Part shown: positions 1 through 7,507 of the stretch, in pieces
Layout of the letters: every line of letters starts with the position of its first letter
Position numbering within the stretch: position 1 is the stretch's first letter
Assembly: GCF_001571325.1 (NCBI RefSeq)
Contig: NZ_BCTO01000004.1
Location: 119,521 to 183,520, forward strand
From: Delftia tsuruhatensis NBRC 16741
GTDB taxonomy: Bacteria > Pseudomonadota > Gammaproteobacteria > Burkholderiales > Burkholderiaceae_C
DNA length: 64,000 bases
Reading direction: 5' to 3'
Made by a program: the position numbers and the translations under genes
Notes under the pieces: model-generated
Databases searched by the model: none
What the model saw: the letters and a program-made list of their open reading frames with translations, nothing else
Told to the model about the DNA's origin: nothing

Positions 1-738
1 CATCACCTCGGGAATCACGTCGATGCGCTGTGCCGAGGTCACGCCCACGCCTTCCAGCTTTTTCTGCTGCACCAGCGGCGTGGCGCCGGTGGTCATCAGA
101 ATGCCCAGATCGACCTGGCCGCCCATGACCTCGCTGGTGACCTGTGCCACGCCACGATAGGGCACATGGACCAGGCGGATGCGGGCACGCTCCTGCAGCC
201 GCTCCATGGCCAGGTGCAGCACCGTGCCCACGCCCGGCGTGGCATAGGTCAGCGCGCCGGGCCGGGCGCGGGCCATGCTGATCAGCTCGTTGAGGTTGTG
301 CACGGGCAGGCCAGGGCGGGCCACGATCACCATGGGCGCCACCGAAGTCAGGCCCACGGGAGCCAGATCACGCTCGGCGTCATAGCGCACGGAGGAGTTC
401 ACCAGTTGCGCAATGCTCACCGGCCCGTCAAAGCCCAGCAGCAGCGTGTAGCCATCGGCATGCGAGCGCGCCACCTTGCTCACGCCCAGCACGCCGCCGG
501 AGGCCGGCACGTTGTCCACCACCACCGACTGGCGCAGCCGCGCACCCAGCTTTTCGGCCACCAGCCGCGCCGTGGCGTCCACATCGCTGCCCGCGCCGAA
601 GGGCACGATCAGCGTGATGGGCCCGCCTGCCGGCCAGGGCTTGCCCGCGCCCGGCGCGGCATGGGCGGCGGGTGCAGTAGCAAGGGCCGCAGCCACTGAG
701 GCTGCAGCCGATAGCAGGGAGCGTCGGGACAGGTGCAT
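1..738 (-). CDS. Bug/TctC-family tripartite tricarboxylate transporter receptor, 3'-truncated by window edge
   Basis: Periplasmic solute-binding receptor of the Bug family, which captures small carboxylates; many members have no linked permease and ligands are usually unknown. Translation from ATG at 738 gives 246 codons running open through base 1, so roughly the last quarter lies outside the window. Residues 1-28 are an export signal with a twin arginine (HLSRRSLLS), an alanine-rich core and AHA-A cleavage. Then come the family signature ITLIVPFGAGSDVDATAR, VVVDNVPASGG, DGYTLLLG and HVPYRG. It is divergent from the gene at 975 across a relatively AT-rich 236-bp gap that probably carries both promoters. 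The family is clear; the ligand cannot be read. Confidence 0.88.
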   Translation of the reverse strand, partial: MHLSRRSLLSAAASVAAALATAPAAHAAPGAGKPWPAGGPITLIVPFGAGSDVDATARLVAEKLGARLRQSVVVDNVPASGGVLGVSKVARSHADGYTLLLGFDGPVSIAQLVNSSVRYDAERDLAPVGLTSVAPMVIVARPGLPVHNLNELISMARARPGALTYATPGVGTVLHLAMERLQERARIRLVHVPYRGVAQVTSEVMGGQVDLGILMTTGATPLVQQKKLEGVGVTSAQRIDVIPEVM

Positions 739-974
739 GGAGCGTGGGCATGCGCGGCGCATGCCGGCGAAGGCGGTGCGGGCTGGCAATGGCCTGCAGG
801 GCAGGGACGGCCAGCGCGTGGAAAGCGGGCGATTCTGCCATAGGGCGCAATTTTCCTGCCACACGCTTGCCACGAAGCCCTATTTATTGCAATCCGTTTC
901 AACCCTTGTGATTCCGTGTCCTAGGGTTCTCGCCTAAGGCGCTGCCCCGCCGCCATGCCCAGAATCGGCTGACC

Positions 975-2810
975 ATGCTCTCACCCAGCCAAGTCATTGT
1001 CTTCGCCACGCCTGCCTTTTTGCTGCTGATCGCGCTGGAATGGGGCGTGAGCCTGTGGCGCGGGCGCAATGCCTACCGGCTGGCCGACGCCATCAGCTCC
1101 ATCAGCCTGGGTATGCTCAGCCAGACCAGCGCCGTCTTCACCACGCTGCTGCGCGTGGGCCTGTACACGCTGGCCTTCGAGCACCTGGCGCTGTGGCGCA
1201 ACGATGCCTTCTGGACCAGCATTCCCGGCTGGCTGCTGGCCCTGCTGTTCTACGACTTCTGCTACTACTGGCTTCACCGCATGGGCCACGAGGTGGCCGT
1301 GCTCTGGGCCGCGCATGCCGTGCACCACCAGAGCCAGGACTACAACCTGTCGACGGCGCTGCGCCAGACCAGCTCGGGCGCGCTGCTGGGCTGGCTGTTC
1401 TACCTTCCCATGGCGCTGGCCGGCGTGCCGCCGCTGGTGTTTGCCATCGTGGGCCTGATCGATCTGCTCTACCAGTTCTGGGTCCATACCGAGCAGGTGC
1501 GGCGCCTGGGCTGGTTCGACCGCTGGTTCTGCGCGCCCAGCAACCACCGCGTGCACCACGCCGTCAATGACTGCTACCTGGACAGGAACTACGGCGGCAT
1601 CCTCATCGTCTGGGACCGCCTGTTCGGCACCTTCAGGCCCGAGGACGACAGCGAGCCCTGCGTCTACGGCACGCGCGGCCTGCTGCAAAGCTGGGATCCG
1701 CTGTGGGCCAACGCCGTGGTGTACCGGCAACTCATCCATGACAGCTGGCATGCGCGGCGCTGGGGCGACAAGCTGCGCGTCTGGCTCAAGCCGCCCGGGT
1801 GGCGCCCTGCCGACGTGGCGCAGCGCTTTCCCAGGCCGGCCTTCGACCTGGACGCGCACCGCGTGCTCTACGCACCCGACATGCAGCGCAGCCTGCGCTG
1901 GTTTGCGGGCCTGCAGTTCGTGGCGCTGATCGCCGGGGTGTCGCTGTTCCTGTGGCATGCCGACCAGTCCTCGACGGCGCGCAATGCGCTGTGGTTTGGC
2001 GTGCTGCTGGCCTGCCAGTGGGCACTGGGCGCGGCCATGCAGGGGCGCATCAGCCTGTGGGTGGCCCTGGCCATCGAGGCCGGCGCGCTGGCCACCGCCA
2101 CCAGCGTGCTGGACATGCTGCACTGGCACTGGCTGTTCAAGCCGCTGGCCATGGTCTTTGCGCTGATCGCTGTCATGCAGATGTGGCGCGGCAGCGCGGC
2201 GTTCTCGGCGCTGGCGAAACCCGCGCGCGGCGCCTGCTGGCTGGCCGCGGCGCTGGCGGCCTCGATGGCGGGCGACGTGTTCCTGATGCTGCCCGATCTG
2301 TTCATCCCGGGCCTGGCCAGCTTTCTGCTCGCCCACCTGGCCTATATCGTGCTGCTGCGCCAGGATGCGCCCTGGTTTGCGCACCGGCCCTCGCTGGCCG
2401 CCACGCTGGCCCTGGGCGTTGCCATGTATGCCGTGCTCTGGCAGGGGGGGCTGCCCGCCGCGCTGCGCCTGCCCGTGGCCGCCTATGTGCTGGTCATTGC
2501 GCTGATGGCGGCCCAGGCCCTGGGCCGCGCCAGGCACCTGGGCGGCCAGCCCGCCTGGACCGTGGCCATCGGCGCCTGCTTCTTCATGGTCAGCGACTCG
2601 CTGCTGGCCATCAACCGCTTCGTGCAGCCTTTCGACGGGGCGCAAGCTGCCGTGCTGACCACCTACTACGCGGCGCAGTTGCTGATCGTGCAGGGCTGGC
2701 TGGCCCGTGGCGCATCGACATCAGGGTTGACCCGAGGCAGCTCGCAAGGCACAATGGCGGGATCGCATTTTCAGGAGTCCTTCCGTGGACAGTGCCAGTT
2801 CAACCAGTGA
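975..2810 (+). CDS. Fusion: FA-hydroxylase/alkylglycerol-monooxygenase-like domain + YhhN/TMEM86 lysoplasmalogenase domain
   Basis: Integral membrane protein of 611 residues with two lipid-enzyme modules. The N-terminal half (about 1-290) is a fatty acid hydroxylase/sterol desaturase-type di-iron domain with the histidine clusters HRMGH (101-105), HAVHH (114-118), WVH (171) and HRVHH (191-195). The C-terminal half (about 330-590) is a run of hydrophobic helices carrying YhhN/TMEM86 signatures: GDVFLMLP near 433, FLLAHLAY, SDSLLAINRF near 540 and YYAAQLLI. In animals the matching single-domain proteins AGMO and TMEM86 cleave alkyl- and vinyl-ether lipids. A role in ether-lipid breakdown or remodelling in the inner membrane is inferred. 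The start is the first in-frame ATG and has a weak ribosome-binding site. Confidence 0.82.
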   Translation: MLSPSQVIVFATPAFLLLIALEWGVSLWRGRNAYRLADAISSISLGMLSQTSAVFTTLLRVGLYTLAFEHLALWRNDAFWTSIPGWLLALLFYDFCYYWLHRMGHEVAVLWAAHAVHHQSQDYNLSTALRQTSSGALLGWLFYLPMALAGVPPLVFAIVGLIDLLYQFWVHTEQVRRLGWFDRWFCAPSNHRVHHAVNDCYLDRNYGGILIVWDRLFGTFRPEDDSEPCVYGTRGLLQSWDPLWANAVVYRQLIHDSWHARRWGDKLRVWLKPPGWRPADVAQRFPRPAFDLDAHRVLYAPDMQRSLRWFAGLQFVALIAGVSLFLWHADQSSTARNALWFGVLLACQWALGAAMQGRISLWVALAIEAGALATATSVLDMLHWHWLFKPLAMVFALIAVMQMWRGSAAFSALAKPARGACWLAAALAASMAGDVFLMLPDLFIPGLASFLLAHLAYIVLLRQDAPWFAHRPSLAATLALGVAMYAVLWQGGLPAALRLPVAAYVLVIALMAAQALGRARHLGGQPAWTVAIGACFFMVSDSLLAINRFVQPFDGAQAAVLTTYYAAQLLIVQGWLARGASTSGLTRGSSQGTMAGSHFQESFRGQCQFNQ

Positions 2811-2850
2811 CAAACAGCGCGCCGCAATGGCTACGCTTCTGGCTGACTGA
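2785..2850 (+). CDS. Possible 21-residue small ORF at head of the mgt leader region
   Basis: A GTG start at 2785 sits eight bases after a CAGGAG ribosome-binding site and encodes 21 residues (begins MDSASSTSDK). It overlaps the end of the preceding desaturase gene in another frame. Nothing in the peptide is recognisable. It is listed because it is the first of four short ORFs with ribosome-binding sites lined up before the magnesium transporter genes. It may be chance. Confidence 0.22.
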   Translation: MDSASSTSDKQRAAMATLLAD

Positions 2851-2874
2851 CCGACTCCTGTGAAGGGAGCGGCC

Positions 2875-3006
2875 ATGTCGGCCGGCTTCCTTCCATTGCT
2901 GCGTTTCCCCTTGGATCTTCGCGCCCGCCCGGCGCTGCAGTGGCATTTGGCTTGCATCAGGCATGCCGCCCCTGCACCTGAGATTCCAGTTGCTGTGGTT
3001 CACTGA
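2875..3006 (+). CDS. Possible 43-residue small ORF, mgt leader region
   Basis: ATG at 2875 follows the purine-rich GAAGGGAGC by a short spacer and opens 43 codons (begins MSAGFLPLLRFPLDLR) ending at a TGA at 3004-3006. No domain is recognisable. The sequence around its start, GGCCATGTCGGCC, is nearly palindromic and could pair, so translation might be structure-controlled. Supported only by the ribosome-binding site and by its place in the 1.1-kb leader region ahead of mgtA. Confidence 0.28.
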   Translation: MSAGFLPLLRFPLDLRARPALQWHLACIRHAAPAPEIPVAVVH

Positions 3007-3100
3007 CCGCGTGTCCGTGCCTGCCCCGTTGCAGCGCGCGGCACACGCTGCTTGACGGCCCTGCCCGCGGCAGTCTTCCTGGTTCGCCAAGGAGAAAGCC

Positions 3101-3331
3101 ATGTCCACACCGTTCGCTCGCCCCGCAATGCAACGCCTGCAGCCTGCCACTGCCGCGCCCTGCCCCGGCGCCACCGGCACGCGCGTGGCTGCCTCCCAGG
3201 CAGCAATGCAGGCCAAGGCACAGATGCAGGCCCAGGCCCCATCGGCCATGGAGCACGCCATGCACCTGGACCTGCAGACCCACTGGCCCACGCACCGCAT
3301 CCGCAGCTTTCTGAGCCTGCAGCCGCGCTGA
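3101..3331 (+). CDS. Small hypothetical protein (76 aa) upstream of mgtA
   Basis: ATG at 3101 has a strong AAGGAG ribosome-binding site with ideal spacing. The 76-residue product is rich in alanine, glutamine and methionine (an AMQAKAQMQAQA stretch at about 35-46) and ends in a basic tail. There is no signal peptide, membrane segment or family match that I recognise. It sits 48 bases before the DPDP leader peptide and on the same strand as mgtA, so it is probably co-transcribed. It could be a magnesium-stress small protein or a second leader; I cannot tell which. Confidence 0.42.
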   Translation: MSTPFARPAMQRLQPATAAPCPGATGTRVAASQAAMQAKAQMQAQAPSAMEHAMHLDLQTHWPTHRIRSFLSLQPR

Positions 3332-3379
3332 GCGCGCGCCGCAGCCTTGTCCGCCCCATCGTCAGAAAGGAGTTCCCCC

Positions 3380-3499
3380 ATGGACCCCGATCCGAGTCGA
3401 TCTTGCCCTGACCCCTCCGATACGGTCCGGCCGCACATGCCTGCGGCCCTTCCGCCCCTTCCCAAGGCCCCGGCCGGGAGGCCCGTGCACGTCCATTGA
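3380..3499 (+). CDS. Proline/aspartate-rich leader peptide (39 aa), MgtL-like candidate
   Basis: ATG at 3380 follows AAAGGAG with a 7-base spacer and encodes 39 residues beginning MDPDPSRSCPDPSD; the rest is also proline-rich. Known biology: the E. coli mgtA leader peptide MgtL begins MEPDP, and such acidic-proline N-termini destabilise translating ribosomes when Mg2+ is low, which switches on mgtA. The same N-terminal pattern, a position 484 bp before mgtA and a strong hairpin 11 bases after its stop make a magnesium-sensing leader the best reading. It was recognised by pattern, not by alignment, since peptides this short cannot show homology. Confidence 0.62.
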   Translation: MDPDPSRSCPDPSDTVRPHMPAALPPLPKAPAGRPVHVH

Positions 3500-3510
3500 C
3501 GGATAGGTGC

Positions 3511-3543
3511 CGGGCTTCTTTCGGCCGCAACGAAAGAAGCCCG
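3511..3543 (+). promoter_or_regulatory. 13-bp perfect hairpin between leader peptide and next ORF
   Basis: CGGGCTTCTTTCG at 3511-3523 pairs perfectly with its reverse complement at 3531-3543 around a 7-base loop. It starts 11 bases after the leader-peptide stop and ends two bases before the next ATG at 3546, so the 3' arm covers the only purine-rich ribosome-binding stretch (GAAAGAAG). No U-run follows, so a simple intrinsic terminator is unlikely. Translation control or an attenuator coupled to leader translation is the inference. Confidence 0.6.
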
Positions 3544-3545
3544 CC

Positions 3546-3965
3546 ATGCAACACGTCATCACCGCGCTGCGGACCATGCCCGCAGCCACACCCGCAACAG
3601 CACCCGTCTCCACGCGCGCCAGCCGCACCTCCCACACCACCCGCGCCAGCACCTTGCAGCTGGCCCTGCAAGCCGCCATTGCGGCACGCCATACCGGGCA
3701 ACTGCACGCCCTGCTGCAGCAACACGGCCCCGACCTCTTTGCCCATGCCCTCGTGGCGCTCACGCAGCGCCAGCAGGCCGACGTCCTGTCCCTGCTGGCG
3801 GCGCAGGAGCGCGCCGAGGTCTACCGCCACCTGCCTGCCCATGCGCGGCGCCAATGGCTGCAGTCGGCCACCGTGGCCCGCCCGCCGCTGCGCCGCCGCC
3901 TGCTGTGCGCCTGCCAGCGCAACTGGCACTGGCTGCGCGCCACCCTTCGTTCGAGCCAGGCCTGA
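3546..3965 (+). CDS. Small protein with MgtE N-domain-like helical repeat, upstream of mgtA
   Basis: A 139-residue protein. After a Thr/Ala-rich N-terminal third, residues about 40-105 form amphipathic helices (LHALLQQHGPDLFAHALVAL, then QQADVLSLL and AEVYRHLPAHAR) whose spacing resembles the MgtE N-domain, the cytosolic Mg2+-sensing superhelix of MgtE channels. No channel domain follows; the tail is short and basic. It ends 18 bases before mgtA. A regulatory or Mg-sensing role is inferred. The MgtE likeness is by eye. The ATG at 3546 is preferred because it sits directly after the hairpin; an upstream GTG/TTG start would have to read through it. Confidence 0.55.
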   Translation: MQHVITALRTMPAATPATAPVSTRASRTSHTTRASTLQLALQAAIAARHTGQLHALLQQHGPDLFAHALVALTQRQQADVLSLLAAQERAEVYRHLPAHARRQWLQSATVARPPLRRRLLCACQRNWHWLRATLRSSQA

Positions 3966-3983
3966 GCCGCCAGGGAGGTCACC

Positions 3984-6743
3984 ATGAAAAGCCTCAAGCA
4001 CCTGTTCCAGGCGTTTCTGCGCAGCCGCCACGCCCTGGGGCTGTTCCGGCGCAATGCCCTGCCCTCGGGCACGGCCGTGCACCACTCGCGCTCGGTATCG
4101 CCGACCCTCACGCGCGAGCTGCTGCGCGCCTCGCGCGATGACATTGCCGCCGTGCTGGCGCGCACCGGCTCCAGCGAGGACGGCCTGACCCGCGAGCAGG
4201 CCCGCGCCGCGCTCACGCGTCTGGGCCCCAACGAGGTCGAGCACGAAAAGCCGCTGCCCGGCTGGCTGCACCTGTGGTACTGCTACCGCAATCCCTTCAA
4301 CCTGCTGCTGACGCTGCTGGCCGTGGTCTCCTACGCCACCGAGGACATGAAGGCCACGGTCGTCATCGCCTCCATGGTGCTGCTGTCCACGCTGCTGCGC
4401 TTTGTGCAGGAAGGCCGCTCCAACCGCGCCGCCGCGCGGCTCAAGGCCATGGTCAGCAGCACGGCCACGGTGCTGCGCCGCAATGGCGGCCCACCGGCCC
4501 CTGCAGATGCCGACTCCGCAGACGCCCCGCACAGCGGCTTCGGCCAGCAGGCGCGCCGCTACGAGGTGCCGCTGCGCGAGGTCGTGCCCGGCGATTTCGT
4601 GGTGCTGTCGGCCGGGGACATGATCCCTGCCGACTGCCGCGTGCTCAGCGCCAAGGACCTGTTCGTGAGCCAGTCCGCCATGACCGGCGAATCCCTGCCC
4701 GTGGAAAAGCGCGCCGACGCCAGTGCATCGAATGGCACCGGCGTGCTGGACGCCAGCAACCTGCTGTTCATGGGCACCAACGTGGTCTCGGGCACGGCGC
4801 TGGCCGTGGTGCTGGCCACGGGCAACCGCAGCTATTTCGGCACCATTGCCACGCGGGTGACCTCCAACGACCGCGCGCCCACGGCCTTCGAGACCGGGGT
4901 CAACAGCGTCAGCTGGCTGCTGATCCGCTTCGCGGCCGTGATGGTGCCCGTGGTGCTGTTCATCAACGGCTACACCAAGGGCGACTGGGCCGAGGCCTTC
5001 CTGTTCGCGCTGTCCGTGGCCGTGGGCCTGACGCCCGAGATGCTGCCCATGATCGTGACCTCCACCCTGGCCAAGGGTGCCGTGGTGCTGTCGCGCCGCA
5101 AGGTCGTGGTCAAGCGGCTGGACGCCATCCAGAACTTCGGTGCCATGGACGTGCTGTGCACCGACAAGACCGGCACGCTGACCCAGGACCGCATCGTGCT
5201 GGAGCGCCACACCGACGCCTTCGGCCAGCCGTGCGATGAGACGCTGCGCTTCGCCTACCTCAACAGCCACTACCAGACCGGCCTGAAGAACCTGCTCGAC
5301 CATGCCGTGCTGGAACACGTGGAGCTGCACACCCAGATGCGCCTGGCCGAGGACTACCGCAAGGTCGATGAAATCCCCTTCGACTTCGAGCGCCGCCGCA
5401 TGTCCGTGGTGGTGGCCGAACGCAACCACCACCACGAGCTGATCTGCAAGGGCGCGGTCGAGGAGATCCTGGGCACCTGCACCCGGCTGCGCGAAGGCGA
5501 CGGCACGCGCCCGCTGGACGAGGAGCAACTGGCCCGCGTGCGCCGCGTGACGCGCGAGCTCAACCGCGAGGGCCTGCGCGTGGTCGCCGTGGCCATGAAG
5601 GAAGTGCCGCCGCACAAGAGCGACTACGGCGTGGCCGACGAGTCGGAGCTGACCCTGATCGGCTACATCGCCTTTCTGGACCCACCAAAGGAAACCACGG
5701 CCGAGGCGCTGGCCGCCCTGGCCGCGCACGGCGTGGCCGTCAAGCTGCTGACCGGCGACAACGAACTGGTGGCCGCCAAGGTCTGCCGCGATGTGGGGCT
5801 GCCCGCAGACCACATCATCCTGGGCACGCAGATCGAGCACATGAACGACGAGATGCTGCGCCAGACCGTGGAACGGCACCAGCTGTTCGCCCGGCTCACG
5901 CCGCTGCACAAGGAGCGCATCGTGCATGCGCTGCGCGCCAACGGCCACATCACCGGCTTCATGGGCGACGGCATCAACGACGCCCCGGCCCTGCGCGCGG
6001 CCGACATCGGCATCAGCGTGGACAGCGCCGTGGACATCGCCAAGGAAGCGGCCGACATCATCCTGCTGGAAAAAAGCCTGATGGTGCTGGAGCAGGGCGT
6101 GATCGAGGGCCGGCGCACCTTCAGCAACATGCTGAAGTACATCCGCATGACGGCCAGCTCCAACTTCGGCAACGTGTTCTCGGTGATGGTGGCCTCGGCC
6201 TTCATCCCCTTCCTGCCCATGCTGCCGCTGCACCTGCTGGTGCAGAACCTGCTGTACGACCTCTCGCAGATCGCCATCCCCTTCGACAACGTGGACGACG
6301 AACTGGTGCGCCAGCCGCTGCGCTGGAACCCGGCCGACCTGGGCCGCTTCATGGTGTTCTTCGGGCCCATCAGCTCGCTGTTCGACATCCTGACCTTCGC
6401 GCTGATGTGGTTCGTCTTCGCCGCCAACACACCTGAGCAGCAGACGCTGTTCCAGTCGGGCTGGTTCGTCATCGGGCTGCTCACGCAGACGCTGATCGTG
6501 CACATGATCCGCACGCCCAGGATCCCCTTCCTGCAAAGCCGCCCGTCCTGGCCTCTGCTGCTGGCCACGGCGGCCGTGATGGCGGCCGGCATCTTCCTGC
6601 CGATGGGGCCGCTGGCCGGCTACTTCAAGCTGCAGGCGCTGCCTGCGGCCTACTTCCCGTGGATGATTGCCATATTGCTGGGCTACGCTTGCCTGGCCAC
6701 GCTGCTCAAGCGCGTCTACATCCGCCGCTACGGCTGGCAGTGA
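3984..6743 (+). CDS. mgtA: Magnesium-translocating P-type ATPase MgtA
   Basis: Inner-membrane P3B-type ATPase importing Mg2+, 919 residues, the usual length for MgtA/MgtB. Visible in order: cytosolic N-terminal region, first transmembrane pair near 95-135, actuator motif TGES at 234-237, CTDKTGTLTQD with phosphorylated Asp394, hinge motif GDGINDAP at 661-668, and C-terminal membrane helices with NLLYDLSQ typical of this subfamily. ATG 3984 has a good GGGAGG ribosome-binding site. It follows the leader-peptide region and is followed by mgtC after a 40-bp gap, so low-magnesium induction of a single mgt operon is likely. There is no adjacent PhoP/PhoQ pair. Confidence 0.96.
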   Translation: MKSLKHLFQAFLRSRHALGLFRRNALPSGTAVHHSRSVSPTLTRELLRASRDDIAAVLARTGSSEDGLTREQARAALTRLGPNEVEHEKPLPGWLHLWYCYRNPFNLLLTLLAVVSYATEDMKATVVIASMVLLSTLLRFVQEGRSNRAAARLKAMVSSTATVLRRNGGPPAPADADSADAPHSGFGQQARRYEVPLREVVPGDFVVLSAGDMIPADCRVLSAKDLFVSQSAMTGESLPVEKRADASASNGTGVLDASNLLFMGTNVVSGTALAVVLATGNRSYFGTIATRVTSNDRAPTAFETGVNSVSWLLIRFAAVMVPVVLFINGYTKGDWAEAFLFALSVAVGLTPEMLPMIVTSTLAKGAVVLSRRKVVVKRLDAIQNFGAMDVLCTDKTGTLTQDRIVLERHTDAFGQPCDETLRFAYLNSHYQTGLKNLLDHAVLEHVELHTQMRLAEDYRKVDEIPFDFERRRMSVVVAERNHHHELICKGAVEEILGTCTRLREGDGTRPLDEEQLARVRRVTRELNREGLRVVAVAMKEVPPHKSDYGVADESELTLIGYIAFLDPPKETTAEALAALAAHGVAVKLLTGDNELVAAKVCRDVGLPADHIILGTQIEHMNDEMLRQTVERHQLFARLTPLHKERIVHALRANGHITGFMGDGINDAPALRAADIGISVDSAVDIAKEAADIILLEKSLMVLEQGVIEGRRTFSNMLKYIRMTASSNFGNVFSVMVASAFIPFLPMLPLHLLVQNLLYDLSQIAIPFDNVDDELVRQPLRWNPADLGRFMVFFGPISSLFDILTFALMWFVFAANTPEQQTLFQSGWFVIGLLTQTLIVHMIRTPRIPFLQSRPSWPLLLATAAVMAAGIFLPMGPLAGYFKLQALPAAYFPWMIAILLGYACLATLLKRVYIRRYGWQ

Positions 6744-6783
6744 CGCACCCTTCAACCCATTCACCAGGAAAGTCCGGAACCCC

Positions 6784-7500
6784 ATGCAGGCCCTGCAGAA
6801 CCTCAACCCCGGCGCCATGCTGGACACCTTCGTCAGCCTGACCACGGCCTTCGTGTTCGGCGCCCTCATCGGCCTGGAGCGCCAGGTGCGCCAGCGCACG
6901 GCGGGGCTACGCACCAACACCCTGGTCGCCGTGGGCGCGGCCGTCTTCGTGGACCTGGCCGTGCGCCTGGGCGGGGCCGAGGGCGCCACGCGCGTGGTGG
7001 CCTACGTGGTCTCGGGCGTGGGCTTCCTGGGTGCGGGCGCCATCATGAAGGAAGGGGCCAACATCACCGGGCTGAACACGGCGGCCACGCTGTGGGGCTC
7101 GGCCGCCGTGGGCGCCTGCGCGGGCGCCAGCCTGGTGGCCGAGGCCGGCCTGGCCACGCTGTTCGTGCTGGCCAGCAACACCTTGCTGCGCCCCGTGGTC
7201 AACCGCATCAACCGCCGCCCGGTGGATGACGAATCCACGGAGTCGACCTACTACGTCTACGCCATCTGCCACCGCGGCGCCCAGGGCGATGTGCGCGAGC
7301 AGATGCTGGAGCTGCTGGAGAACGCCAGCTACCCCGTGCGCGGCGTGGAAACCCATGCCTTCGGCCCGCAGGACACCGAGATCGAGGCCATGCTCTACGC
7401 CACCTCGGTGGACTCCGACGAGCTGGACCGCGTGATCGCCGCCATCGAGGCCCTGCCCGGCGTGCTGCAGGCCTTCTGGAACGCCGGCACGGAAGAGTGA
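6784..7500 (+). CDS. mgtC: MgtC/SapB-family membrane protein
   Basis: 238-residue protein with about five N-terminal transmembrane helices and a soluble C-terminal ACT-like domain (about 155-235). The family signature is intact: GALIGLERQVRQRTAGLRTN, then GVGFLGAGAIMKEG and GLNTAATLW. In pathogens MgtC supports survival at low Mg2+ by restraining the F1Fo ATP synthase and lowering ATP; it is not itself a Mg2+ importer. ATG 6784 is chosen because AGGAAAG lies just upstream, whereas the longer frame would run into mgtA. It is co-oriented with mgtA at 40 bp and meets ruvB tail to tail with a 7-bp gap. Confidence 0.93.
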   Translation: MQALQNLNPGAMLDTFVSLTTAFVFGALIGLERQVRQRTAGLRTNTLVAVGAAVFVDLAVRLGGAEGATRVVAYVVSGVGFLGAGAIMKEGANITGLNTAATLWGSAAVGACAGASLVAEAGLATLFVLASNTLLRPVVNRINRRPVDDESTESTYYVYAICHRGAQGDVREQMLELLENASYPVRGVETHAFGPQDTEIEAMLYATSVDSDELDRVIAAIEALPGVLQAFWNAGTEE

Positions 7501-7507
7501 GCCTGCG

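Noticed and set aside
3000..6989. 1329-codon open frame antisense to mgtA
   Set aside because: It mirrors mgtA in a GC-rich genome where antisense frames stay open. Its translation is low-complexity His/Gln/Gly/Arg-rich with no family match.
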